From Mesobacillus jeotgali (GTDB taxonomy: Bacteria > Bacillota > Bacilli > Bacillales > Cytobacillaceae): a stretch of DNA of 64,000 nt. The notes under the pieces are model-generated. The model was not told where the DNA came from. It made no database searches and saw nothing but the letters and a program-made list of their open reading frames with translations. Below, piece after piece: positions 18,212 through 26,127 of the stretch (positions are counted from its first letter, which is position 1; each line of letters opens with the position of its first letter). The stretch spans positions 868,001 to 932,000 of the forward strand of contig NZ_FVZC01000008.1 of assembly GCF_900166585.1 (NCBI RefSeq). The letters run 5' to 3'. A program made the position numbers and the translations under genes.

Positions 18212-19108
18212 ATGAAGATTCGTAAAGCAATCATTCCGGCTGCAGGACTTGGCACGAGATTTTTACCGGCGACTAAGGCACAGCCGAAGGAAATGCTGCC
18301 GATCGTTGATAAACCGACCATCCAGTATATTGTAGAGGAAGCAGTTGCCTCCGGGATTGAGGAAATCATTATCATCATCGGCAGAGGAAAGCGATCGATA
18401 GAGGACCATTTTGATAAGTCCTATGAACTGGAGGATGCATTGTTAAAAAAGAATAAGCTTGATATTTTGGAAGAAGTCCAGAGTATTTCAAGTCTGGCTA
18501 ATATTTATTATGTAAGGCAAAAAGAGCCACTTGGCCTGGGACACGCCATCCTTTGCGCAAAAAGCTTTATTGGGAATGAACCTTTTGCCGTATTGCTTGG
18601 TGATGACATCGTAATGTCGGAAACACCGTGCTTGAAACAGATCATCAATGTCTTTGAATATTGTAATAGTTCCGTCGTAGCAATCCAGCGTGTGCCCGAC
18701 CAGGATGTCTGCAAATATGGCATCATCAAACCAAAAGGTGCGAATCTGGAGCCTAACTTGTTTACGATCGATAAATTGGTAGAAAAGCCTGATAAGGAAA
18801 AGGCACCCTCTAATTATGCGATTATGGGGCGCTATGTATTGAGACCGGAGATATTTGAGGTGCTGGCACAGCTTCCTGCCGGACATGGAGGAGAATTACA
18901 GCTGACAGATGCCATTAATGAACTGAATACCCGGCAGGCCGTGTTGGCCTACAATTTTGAAGGCAAGCGTTACGACATCGGAGATAAAATAGGTTTCATC
19001 AAGGCAACCTTGGACTTTGCGCTTCAAAGGGAAGATACCAGGGCAGATGTAATCGAATATTTAAAAGAGGTTTATGAGATGCCGGACATAAAGAGAGAGG
19101 ATGGCTGA
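18212..19108 (+). CDS. gtaB: UTP-glucose-1-phosphate uridylyltransferase
   Basis: This enzyme makes UDP-glucose from UTP and glucose-1-phosphate. The 298-residue protein has the nucleotidyltransferase signature [20 protein letters not shown] (residues 11-30), the metal/sugar site LLGDDIV and the motif VEKP. GGGAGGC precedes the ATG by 7 nt. The next gene uses its product, and the two are nearly fused (1 bp apart), so the pair makes UDP-glucuronate for an acidic cell-surface polymer. Confidence 0.93.
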   Translation: MKIRKAIIPAAGLGTRFLPATKAQPKEMLPIVDKPTIQYIVEEAVASGIEEIIIIIGRGKRSIEDHFDKSYELEDALLKKNKLDILEEVQSISSLANIYYVRQKEPLGLGHAILCAKSFIGNEPFAVLLGDDIVMSETPCLKQIINVFEYCNSSVVAIQRVPDQDVCKYGIIKPKGANLEPNLFTIDKLVEKPDKEKAPSNYAIMGRYVLRPEIFEVLAQLPAGHGGELQLTDAINELNTRQAVLAYNFEGKRYDIGDKIGFIKATLDFALQREDTRADVIEYLKEVYEMPDIKREDG

Positions 19109-19109
19109 C

Positions 19110-20432
19110 ATGAGGATAGCTGTACTTGGAACAGGATATGTCGGGCTGTCCACCGGAGTCTGTCTCGCCGAAATCGGCCACCATGTGATTTGTATTGATG
19201 TGGATGAAAGGAAAATAGCTACCCTCAAGCAAGGGAAATCCCCAATCTATGAACCAGGTCTTGAAGAGCTTCTCATTAAAAATTCCTCAGCAGGAAGACT
19301 GGCTTTTACCTCATCTCATAAGTATGGTTTGAACGATGCCGATATTATCATCATCGCTGTCGGTACACCGCAGAGTGACGACGGACGTGCCGACCTGAAA
19401 TACATCGAGCAGGCTTCGAAGGATCTTGCAGAACATATTGTCCGCGATTCGATTGTTGTGATCAAGAGTACCGTACCGATTGGCACAAATGATTATGTGA
19501 AACAACTATTATTAGGCCAATTGAAAAATAAAGTGAAAATCAGGATGGTATCCAATCCGGAGTTTTTAAGGCAGGGGTCAGCCATCCAGGATACATTAAA
19601 AGCAGACAGGATCATCATTGGCTGTGAAGATATTGAAGCTTCGAATATCATCCAGGAGATGTACCGGCCATTGAATGTCCCGTTTTTATTGACGGATACC
19701 AGAAGTGCCGAAATGATTAAATATGCTTCCAATGCTTTTTTGGCCATGAAAATCAGCTTTATCAATGGTATTGCCAATCTGTGTGAAGCAGTGGGAGCAG
19801 ACGTGGTCGATGTGTCTAAAGGAATGGGCTTAGATAAAAGAATCGGATCAGCCTTCTTAAATGCCGGAATAGGATATGGCGGCTCATGTTTCCCTAAGGA
19901 TGTAAAAGCACTGCTGCATACATCCAAAGAGCATGGGATGCCTTTATCATTGCTAGAACAAACAATCGCCATCAATGAAAAGCAGCAAGAATTTCTAGTA
20001 AAGAAGGCGCTTGATAGGTTCGGAACTTTAACTGGGAAGAAAATCGGCATACTTGGCCTTTCATTCAAGCCTGAAACAGACGACATGAGAGAAGCGCCAT
20101 CCATTAGAATTTCACGTGCCCTAACCGCCTTAGGAGCAGAAGTCACCGCATATGATCCAGTGGCTATTACAAACGCAAGGCAGGTTATCGGGGATATCAT
20201 CACATATACTGATGCACCGATAAAAGCGGCAAATGGAGCCGATGCTTTATTCATTGTTACAGAGTGGGAAGAGTTCAGAAAGCTTGAATTCGAGGCTATA
20301 CTGGGTGTGATGAAAAATCGCATCATTTTTGACGGCAGGAATTGTTTAGATGAGGAGGATCTTCGGGAATGCGGGACAATCGAATATTATTCAGTCGGCA
20401 GGCCGAATGTTATTTTAAAAAGGGATGATTAA
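19110..20432 (+). CDS. ugd: UDP-glucose 6-dehydrogenase
   Basis: This enzyme oxidises UDP-glucose to UDP-glucuronate with two NAD+. The 440-residue protein has the NAD site AVLGTGYVGLSTGVCLAEIG at the N-terminus, the sugar-binding stretch NAFLAMKISFINGIANLCE, the catalytic cysteine in GYGGSCFPKDVKALL (about residues 256-270) and the C-terminal motif GLSFKPETDDMREAPS. The start at 19110 has GAGAGAGG 9 nt upstream; the ATG at 19101 touches that site. It corresponds to B. subtilis TuaD/YtcA-type enzymes; no glycosyltransferases follow, so the polymer is not specified. Confidence 0.93.
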   Translation: MRIAVLGTGYVGLSTGVCLAEIGHHVICIDVDERKIATLKQGKSPIYEPGLEELLIKNSSAGRLAFTSSHKYGLNDADIIIIAVGTPQSDDGRADLKYIEQASKDLAEHIVRDSIVVIKSTVPIGTNDYVKQLLLGQLKNKVKIRMVSNPEFLRQGSAIQDTLKADRIIIGCEDIEASNIIQEMYRPLNVPFLLTDTRSAEMIKYASNAFLAMKISFINGIANLCEAVGADVVDVSKGMGLDKRIGSAFLNAGIGYGGSCFPKDVKALLHTSKEHGMPLSLLEQTIAINEKQQEFLVKKALDRFGTLTGKKIGILGLSFKPETDDMREAPSIRISRALTALGAEVTAYDPVAITNARQVIGDIITYTDAPIKAANGADALFIVTEWEEFRKLEFEAILGVMKNRIIFDGRNCLDEEDLRECGTIEYYSVGRPNVILKRDD

Positions 20433-20453
20433 AATCATGCCTTCTTCTTTTTT
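20420..20453 (+). terminator. Intrinsic terminator overlapping the ugd stop
   Basis: AAGGGATGAT and ATCATGCCTT pair with one internal mismatch across the stop codon and are followed by a T-rich tract. Confidence 0.6.
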
Positions 20454-20605
20454 TATTAGCAAAATTGTCTGATGAAAAGTTTAACAGGTGCTAACCGAAG
20501 AGTTATCGTACCACGAACTCCGCTTTCATTATTCCTTTATGAAAGACTTTTTAAAATAAGGGATCAGGGAATAGTAAAAGGGTTAAAAGGAAGTGGGGGA
20601 TTAGA

Positions 20606-21244
20606 TTGAAGCAGGTTAACCTAAAGCTTTTTATCGCTTTTTTTGGCTCTTTCTTCGGATTTATTGTAATGTCTTACCTCGTCCAGGCAGAGCATCTGGC
20701 AGCATTTGACCAGGAAATCATTCATGTTGTGCAGGGACTTGAAGCAGAGCGGCTGACGGAGATTATGAAGTTCTTTACTTATATCGGTACCATAAGATTT
20801 ATCGTAATCCTGACGATACTTGTATTCTTATTTCTGTTTTATATTTTAAAACATAGGCTGGAGATCATAGTATTACTGTCTGTTGTTTTTTGTACACCTA
20901 TTTTGAACCGGTTATTAAAGCTGTATTTCCATCGTGCCCGTCCGGATTTTAACCGGCTGATCGAAATAGGGGGATACAGTTTTCCGAGCGGCCACGCGAT
21001 GAATGCTTTCTCTTTTTACAGTATCCTTGCCTTCCTCATCTGGCGTCATGTACCAACCACGCTGGGCAGAATCTCAGTCATCATTTTTAGCAGCGTAATG
21101 ATTCTCGCAATTGGGATGAGCAGGGTTTATTTAGGTGTCCATTATCCTAGTGATATCTTAGGAGGCTTCCTTGCCAGCGGGCTCTGGGTCACAGCTGTTA
21201 TCTGGTTTTTCCAAAGGTATAAGGAAAGGCCTGAAGCAAACTGA
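20606..21244 (+). CDS. PAP2-family membrane phosphatase
   Basis: This 212-residue membrane protein has about six hydrophobic segments and the three phosphatase motifs of the PAP2 superfamily: KLYFHRARPDFNRL (about residue 110), SFPSGHAMNAF (about 128) and SRVYLGVHYPSDILGGF (about 170), carrying the catalytic His residues. Such enzymes dephosphorylate phosphatidylglycerol-phosphate or undecaprenyl pyrophosphate at the outer face of the membrane. The start is TTG at 20606 behind GTGGGGGAT. Because gtaB-ugd precede it, a role in lipid-carrier recycling is plausible but unproved. Confidence 0.87.
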   Translation: MKQVNLKLFIAFFGSFFGFIVMSYLVQAEHLAAFDQEIIHVVQGLEAERLTEIMKFFTYIGTIRFIVILTILVFLFLFYILKHRLEIIVLLSVVFCTPILNRLLKLYFHRARPDFNRLIEIGGYSFPSGHAMNAFSFYSILAFLIWRHVPTTLGRISVIIFSSVMILAIGMSRVYLGVHYPSDILGGFLASGLWVTAVIWFFQRYKERPEAN

Positions 21245-21318
21245 ACGTCGAGACACAAGAGGAAAAAAAGAGTATTCTCGCTGAAGTATCGAAATCGCTT
21301 TTTATATACAGCTCAAAG

Positions 21319-22050
21319 ATGGAGAAGCAGAAGTTTTCGTTAACAAGTAAGAGGAATATGTGCCCGAAAAATGGAGGAGCAGGAGATTTCGGTCAGAAGC
21401 AGGAGGAACATGTGCCCGAAAAATGGAGGAGCAGGAGATTTCGGTCAGAAGCAGGAGGAATATGTGCCCGAAAAATGGAGGAGCAGGAGATTTCGGTAAG
21501 AAGCGAGAGGAACATGTGCCCGAAAAATGGAGGAGCAGGAGATTTCGGTCAGAAGCAGGAGGAATATGTGCCCGAAAAATGGAGGAGCAGGAGATTTCGG
21601 TCAGAAGCAGGAGGAACATGTGCCCGAAAAATGGAGGAGCAGGAGATTTCGGTCAGAAGCAGGAGGAATATGTGCCCGAAAAATGAGCAGGAGATTTCGG
21701 TCAGAAGCAGGAGGAATATGTGCCCGAAAAATGGAGGAGCAGGAGATTTCGGTAACAAGTAAGAGGAATATGTGCCCGAAAAGTGGACAGCAGGAGATTT
21801 CGGAAAGAAGCGAGAGGAATATGCGCCCGAAAAATGGAGGAGCAGGAGATTTCGGAAAGAAGCGAGAGGAATATGTGCCCGAAAAGTGGACAGCAGGAGA
21901 TTTCGGTCAGAAGCAGGAGGAATATGTGCCCGAAAAATGGAGGAGCAGGAGATTTCGGTAAGAAGCGAGAGGAACATGTGCCCGAAAAATGGAGGAGCAG
22001 GAGATTTCGGTAACAAGTAAGAGGAATATGCGCCTGAAAACAAGAGAAAT
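21319..22050 (+). repeat. Large tandem array, 52-bp period, about 14 copies
   Basis: A 52-bp unit built around GATTTCGG, AGAAGCAGGAGGAATATG and GCCCGAAAAATGG is repeated head to tail. GCCCGAAAA recurs near 21363, 21415, 21467, 21519, 21571, 21623, 21675 and onward to about 22030. Internal variants (GGTCAGAAGCAGGAGG, GGTAAGAAGCGAGAGG, GGTAACAAGTAAGAGG; GGAGGAGCAG versus GGACAGCAG) are shuffled along the array. Inverted words TTTCGG and CCGAAA occur in every unit. Since 52 is not a multiple of 3, all frames stay open and give repetitive Arg/Glu-rich peptides; these are not taken as genes. Confidence 0.93.
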
Positions 22051-22331
22051 ATGTGCCTTATCCATTCCCCCCAATCCGTATCTTTAGCTTTATCTTTATC
22101 TTTTATCCCCCTTGCTTTCAAATGCCGTTACTGATAAAGAAAACTTAACCTTTCATTTTCCTTCAGCTGCCGTTTATCAGGAGGGAGAATGGGAATAAAA
22201 TGAAGGATGGCAAAAGAGGATTACATATCATATTTCTCTCACATTTATCTTGTATAAATAAGTGGAATGAAATAATTGTGTTGATAAATATGTGATTTGA
22301 TGAACAAAATTAGGAGGATTGGGGTGGCCTG

Positions 22332-22427
22332 ATGTATAAGAAGCAAGAAAAAGTACTGATGTGGCTTGCGTTTATCGTTGCTGCAATTATGGGATTGTCT
22401 TTTATCGGCCGATTATTTGCCGGATAG
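22332..22427 (+). CDS. 31-residue single-span membrane protein before cydA
   Basis: MYKKQEKVLMWLAFIVAAIM begins a 31-residue peptide with one hydrophobic helix (about residues 9-26) and a basic N-terminus. It ends 17 bp before the cydA start, in the same direction. AGGAGG lies 15 nt upstream, which is long; GGTGG is closer. Its position in a bd-oxidase operon suggests a small accessory subunit, but no family is recognised. Confidence 0.55.
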   Translation: MYKKQEKVLMWLAFIVAAIMGLSFIGRLFAG

Positions 22428-22444
22428 AAAAGGGGGATTGAAAA

Positions 22445-23791
22445 ATGGGGAATGAAGAATCGGTGTTTTTCAGCCGCGTTTTAACGGAGCTTACTTTATC
22501 TTTCCACATTATCTATGCCACAATAGGCGTCGGCATTCCGCTCATGATCATGATTGCTCAGTGGCTGGGAATTAAAAAGCAGGATGAACATTATATTTTA
22601 CTGGCCAGGAGATGGACACGCGGCTTTGTGATTACGGTAGCTGTTGGAGTTGTGACAGGGACAGCGATTGGTTTGCAGCTTTCCTTGCTGTGGCCGAATT
22701 TCATGGAACTTGCAGGTAATGTAATCGCCCTTCCATTGTTCATGGAGACATTTGCGTTTTTCTTTGAAGCTATTTTTCTAGGAATCTATTTATATACATG
22801 GGATCGTTTCGAGAATCAGAAGAAGCACTTGTTATTATTAATTCCAGTAGCGATTGGCGCGTCATTTTCAGCAGTGTTCATTACGATCGTTAATGCATTC
22901 ATGAATGCGCCGCAAGGCTTCGATCTGGTCGATGGCCAGCTTGTCAATATCAATCCAATCCTGGCGATGTTCAATCCCGCGATGCCGACAAAAGTAGCGC
23001 ATGTGCTTGCCACTGCATATATGACATCGGCCTTTATACTCGCCTCGATTGGTGCATACAGAATGCTGAAAGGGTCAGATCATATTTATCATAAAAAAGC
23101 TGTATTTTTGACAATGAAAATAGGTTTGGTTTTTTCAATTGCCGCAGCGATCATCGGTGACTTTTCAGGTAAGTACTTGGCAGAGTACCAGCCGGAAAAG
23201 CTGGCCGCTGCAGAATGGCATTTTGAGACACATGAAGGTGCTCCATTAATGTTATACGGAGTTCTGGAAGATGGTGAGGTAAAATACGCTCTTAAAATTC
23301 CGTATGCGCTCAGCATTTTGGCACACAGCAACCCAAATGCAGAAGTGATTGGTCTGAATGATTTTCCAGAAGACGAAATCCCGCCACTCTATATTCACTA
23401 TTTGTTTGATGGGATGGTTACCATCGGTATATGGATGACGGTGCTTTCACTTGTATATGTGTTTGGTGTCTGGATGAATTGGAGTTTTATCCGAACCAGG
23501 TGGTACCGCTGGCTTATTGTCTTTGGCGGTCCATTATCAATGCTGGCCATCGAGCTTGGCTGGTGGTTTGCTGAAGTGGGCAGGCAGCCATGGATTTTAA
23601 GGGGAATCATGAAGGTTGACGAAGCAGCGACGACAAGCGGCCAGGTTGATATGATGCTGATTATGTTTGCGGGTTTATATTTGATTCTTGCAATTGGAAG
23701 CATTGTGGTATTAACAAGGATGTTCCGGAAAAATCCTGTTGAACAAGAACTGGCAGACAGGCAAGCCGAAAAGGAAGGTGAGGGACGATGA
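22445..23791 (+). CDS. cydA: Cytochrome bd-type quinol oxidase subunit I
   Basis: This is the catalytic heme-binding subunit of a terminal quinol oxidase in the cytoplasmic membrane. The 448-residue protein has about nine membrane helices. Heme ligands of the family are represented by His20 in LSFHIIYATIG (heme b595/d) and by the later His and Met in the AHVLATAYMTSAF region; GRQPW (in AEVGRQPWILRGIMK) is the conserved signature. The short Q-loop fits the YthA/cyanide-insensitive-oxidase class rather than E. coli CydA. It overlaps cydB by 4 bp (ATGA). Confidence 0.92.
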   Translation: MGNEESVFFSRVLTELTLSFHIIYATIGVGIPLMIMIAQWLGIKKQDEHYILLARRWTRGFVITVAVGVVTGTAIGLQLSLLWPNFMELAGNVIALPLFMETFAFFFEAIFLGIYLYTWDRFENQKKHLLLLIPVAIGASFSAVFITIVNAFMNAPQGFDLVDGQLVNINPILAMFNPAMPTKVAHVLATAYMTSAFILASIGAYRMLKGSDHIYHKKAVFLTMKIGLVFSIAAAIIGDFSGKYLAEYQPEKLAAAEWHFETHEGAPLMLYGVLEDGEVKYALKIPYALSILAHSNPNAEVIGLNDFPEDEIPPLYIHYLFDGMVTIGIWMTVLSLVYVFGVWMNWSFIRTRWYRWLIVFGGPLSMLAIELGWWFAEVGRQPWILRGIMKVDEAATTSGQVDMMLIMFAGLYLILAIGSIVVLTRMFRKNPVEQELADRQAEKEGEGR

Positions 23792-24813
23792 CTCTTGAAA
23801 TAATCGGGATTACCGTTCTATGGCTTTTTCTTTTTGGATATGTCATCGTCGCTTCCATTGATTTTGGAGCAGGATTCTTCAATGCTTACAGCCTTTTCCG
23901 GGGAAAACAGCATATCCTGACGCGGATCATCCAGCGCTATTTATCCCCTGTTTGGGAAGTGACGAATGTATTCCTGGTGTTTTTCTTTGTAGGGATGGTC
24001 GGTTTTTTTCCTAAAACTGCTTATTACTATGGAACTATCCTTTTGGTTCCTGCCAGCATAGCCGTTGTCCTGCTGGCGATTCGCGGATCATATTACGCTT
24101 TTACGACTTATGGCGGCTTGATGCATAAAAGATATACGTATCTTTATGGATTATCTGGATTGTTCATCCCGGCCTCATTGTCGATTGTACTAACAATATC
24201 AGAGGGTGGCTTTGTCACCGAAACCGCGTCGGGAATTGATCTGGATTACTGGGTGCTATTCACTAGCCCGCTGACATGGAGCATTGTTGTTCTAAGTCTG
24301 GCTGCAGTTCTTTATATATCTGCAGTATTTCTAACGTGGTATGCACATAAGGCACAGGATGAACCGGCAACAGAGCTGCTTCGAAAATATGCCCTGATCT
24401 GGTCGGTTCCAGCCATCATTGCCGCAACAGGAATCATAGTCGAGCTGAAGGACCACAACCCGGAACATTACAGCCGGATCATCGATTTATGGTGGATGTT
24501 CGCCATCTCCTTCATCCTGTTTGCCGGAACCGTTTATTTACTAGGGAAACGCAAATCATATGGAGCGGCATTCGGACTTTTAACAGGACAGTTTTTAATC
24601 GCATTCTTTGCCTATGGCATTTCGCATTACCCATATTTGCTCTATCCTTTTCTCAGCATATACGACAGCTTTACAAACGAAGCCATGGCAGTCGCGCTGA
24701 TCATAGCCTTTATAGCCGGGCTTGGACTATTGCTCCCGTCATTGTATTTATTGCTTAGGCTGTTTCTGTTCAATAAGGACTATGTACAGGGAAAAAGGAA
24801 TGACCATGTATAG
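23788..24813 (+). CDS. cydB: Cytochrome bd-type quinol oxidase subunit II
   Basis: The 341-residue partner of CydA has about eight to nine membrane helices. The N-terminal helix with the motif IDFGAGFFNAY is typical of CydB/YthB. The ATG overlaps the cydA stop, showing translational coupling. A tiny cydS gene follows 14 bp later, as in Geobacillus bd oxidase. Confidence 0.92.
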   Translation: MTLEIIGITVLWLFLFGYVIVASIDFGAGFFNAYSLFRGKQHILTRIIQRYLSPVWEVTNVFLVFFFVGMVGFFPKTAYYYGTILLVPASIAVVLLAIRGSYYAFTTYGGLMHKRYTYLYGLSGLFIPASLSIVLTISEGGFVTETASGIDLDYWVLFTSPLTWSIVVLSLAAVLYISAVFLTWYAHKAQDEPATELLRKYALIWSVPAIIAATGIIVELKDHNPEHYSRIIDLWWMFAISFILFAGTVYLLGKRKSYGAAFGLLTGQFLIAFFAYGISHYPYLLYPFLSIYDSFTNEAMAVALIIAFIAGLGLLLPSLYLLLRLFLFNKDYVQGKRNDHV

Positions 24814-24827
24814 GAGGTTTTGTGCTA

Positions 24828-24926
24828 ATGGCTGAATTCACAATGTTTTATGCACCCTTCATTGTCATCATCGCATCTATTACCGCCTCATTCTGGCTGG
24901 CTGGAAAGGATGGCAAAGTAGAATGA
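24828..24926 (+). CDS. cydS: CydS-like small subunit of bd oxidase
   Basis: This 32-residue single-span membrane peptide (MAEFTMFYAPFIVIIASITA, then SFWLAGKDGKVE) has a perfect AGGAGG site and sits directly after cydB. It strongly resembles the CydS subunit found in the structure of Geobacillus thermodenitrificans bd oxidase: short acidic start, Tyr-Ala-Pro, one helix and a Lys-Asp-containing tail. It would pack against CydA. A terminator follows 9 bp later. Confidence 0.82.
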   Translation: MAEFTMFYAPFIVIIASITASFWLAGKDGKVE

Positions 24927-24934
24927 AGAAAGTG

Positions 24935-24972
24935 AAGAGCTGCCATCCTTAAGAGGAGGCAGCTCTTTTTAT
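24935..24972 (+). terminator. Intrinsic terminator of the cyd operon
   Basis: AGAGCTGCC and GGCAGCTCT form a 9-bp stem followed by a T-run. Confidence 0.9.
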
Positions 24973-25030
24973 ACCATTAGTTAGTGAAAGTTTACACGTT
25001 CTAGAATTGTTCAGCTAAAAGATCCAAAGG

Positions 25031-25280
25031 CGCCCTTATGCAGCCATTTCATCGCTCATAAGGTCCCATTTAAGTTCTAAAGACGCCCTTATGCAACCAT
25101 TTCATCCCTCATAAGGGTCTATTTAAGGCCGAACAGTGCCCTTATGCAGCCTTTCCATCGATCATAAGGTCCCATTTAAGGTCTAAAGACGCCCTTATAT
25201 AACCATTTCATCGCTCATAAGGGTCTATTTAAGGCCGAACCGCACCCTTATGCAGCCAATCCATCGCTCACAAGGTTCCA
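25031..25280 (+). repeat. Tandem array, 53-bp period, alternating A/B units
   Basis: CCCTTAT-type starts occur at 25032, 25085, 25138, 25191 and 25244, exactly 53 bp apart. Each unit has inverted words CCTTATG and CATAAGG separated by about 16 nt. Units 1, 3 (and 5) continue AAGGTCCCATTTAAG; units 2 and 4 continue AAGGGTCTATTTAAGGCC, so the true period is a 106-bp A-B dimer. It fills the gap between the convergent cyd operon and the next minus-strand gene. Confidence 0.92.
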
Positions 25281-25354
25281 TTTAGAATCTAAACACACTC
25301 TTGTTCCACCTTTTCGCTTCTAATTAAAAGAGGCTGCACTTTTCTGATTTTTAA

Positions 25355-25678
25355 TCAGGATAATTTTCGCCAAAGTGACGCACTCGAGACAACAGAGTCA
25401 TTCTCAATGATGGCATAGGCTGCATTCGTGATTGCTTCAGGAAGATTTTCTCCTGTCCCTTTGAATTGATTAAAAGCAGCTTCAGAGACCCCGTTTGATG
25501 AAAAAGTGTAGCCCAGCTTCTCTAGTCTTTCGACAATCAGCATCGCATGCAAAAGGTTTTGTTCTGGCTGGAATTCGGAGTCATTGATCAATACACCTTT
25601 TTCATAATCAAACCAGCGATCCCATCTGTTCAGCTTCCAACCTAAAATCCTCCGTGCAATGGCATCTGTTTTTGTCAT
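25355..25678 (-). CDS. Hypothetical protein, phage ABA-sandwich-like
   Basis: This 107-residue soluble protein starts MTKTDAIARRILGWKLNRWD and contains DYEKGVLINDSEFQPEQNLLHAMLIVERLEKLGYTF-type sequence (aromatic N-terminal patch, Asn-x-x-x-Ala-x-x-Val-x-Glu helix). This pattern resembles the small phage-derived ABA-sandwich/BC1872 group. AAGGAGG lies 8-9 nt before the ATG. No other phage genes are near, so it is a stray or domesticated gene. Function unknown. Confidence 0.65.
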   Translation of the reverse strand: MTKTDAIARRILGWKLNRWDRWFDYEKGVLINDSEFQPEQNLLHAMLIVERLEKLGYTFSSNGVSEAAFNQFKGTGENLPEAITNAAYAIIENDSVVSSASLWRKLS

Positions 25679-25698
25679 GTTTTCATCCTCCTTGATAT

Positions 25699-25731
25699 TG
25701 TTATATAACAGTTGTTTATAATCAAATTATA
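25699..25731. promoter_or_regulatory. Nested palindromes in a divergent promoter region
   Basis: TGTTATATAACA (25699-25710) is a perfect 12-bp palindrome. TATAAT-CAA-ATTATA (25717-25731) is a second one that supplies back-to-back -10 boxes for both strands. TTGATA (25692-25697) is a -35 candidate 19 bp before the plus-strand TATAAT. Confidence 0.45.
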
Positions 25732-25826
25732 TTACATAACAGAGGAGGTGTGCAATGACAAAGATTTAGTTTTGGAAGTTATATTTCTTACTTTTGAGCA
25801 TCTTAAAAAATGGGGGTGACAAAAAC

Positions 25827-25955
25827 ATGAGTGAAAAAGAAATCAGCCAGCCGAATGTAAGACTGGGTGGTAAAATTGCTAAGGAAAAAGGCCGCACTAA
25901 TGGCGAATTAGGTAATGACAAAGACATTGATTCTGGCAAGAAACAGCAAAAGTAA
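25827..25955 (+). CDS. Small hydrophilic protein (42 residues)
   Basis: MSEKEISQPNVRLGGKIAKE begins a highly charged, Gly/Lys-rich 42-residue protein with no hydrophobic segment. GGGGGTGAC precedes the ATG by 6 nt. It is followed 15 bp later by a second small basic protein and then a terminator, so the two form a unit. Composition is like small spore or DNA-associated proteins, but no family is recognised. Confidence 0.6.
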   Translation: MSEKEISQPNVRLGGKIAKEKGRTNGELGNDKDIDSGKKQQK

Positions 25956-25970
25956 AAGGGAGGATCTGCC

Positions 25971-26093
25971 ATGACAAATCGTAATGATAACCGCGAACGC
26001 AAAAATAAATACCCGAACAATAAAGAAAGAAATATATCCAAAGACGTCAATATTAGAAGCGAAATGACACAAAAGGATTTGAAGAATCAATAA
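25971..26093 (+). CDS. Small Asn/Lys-rich protein (40 residues)
   Basis: MTNRNDNRERKNKYPNNKER begins a 40-residue very hydrophilic protein. GGGAGG lies 9 nt before the ATG. It is the second gene of a two-gene unit of tiny proteins. The composition recalls minor small acid-soluble spore proteins, but the sequence is not a recognised one. Confidence 0.55.
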   Translation: MTNRNDNRERKNKYPNNKERNISKDVNIRSEMTQKDLKNQ

Positions 26094-26095
26094 AA

Positions 26096-26125
26096 GAGGA
26101 AGGGGAGTTCCCCTTCCTCAAAACT
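26096..26125. terminator. Bidirectional intrinsic terminator
   Basis: GAGGAAGGGGA-GT-TCCCCTTCCTC is a perfect 11-bp stem with T/A-rich flanks; it also serves the convergent monooxygenase gene. Confidence 0.9.
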
Positions 26126-26127
26126 TT

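Noticed and set aside
19101..19109. Start of ugd at the ATG at 19101
   Set aside because: That ATG directly abuts the ribosome site; the ATG at 19110 has proper spacing and gives the family's usual N-terminus.
21319..22121. Several open frames of 70-190 residues through the 52-bp array on both strands
   Set aside because: They are read through a tandem repeat whose period is not a multiple of three, so the same peptide blocks appear in every frame; no ribosome site or family match.
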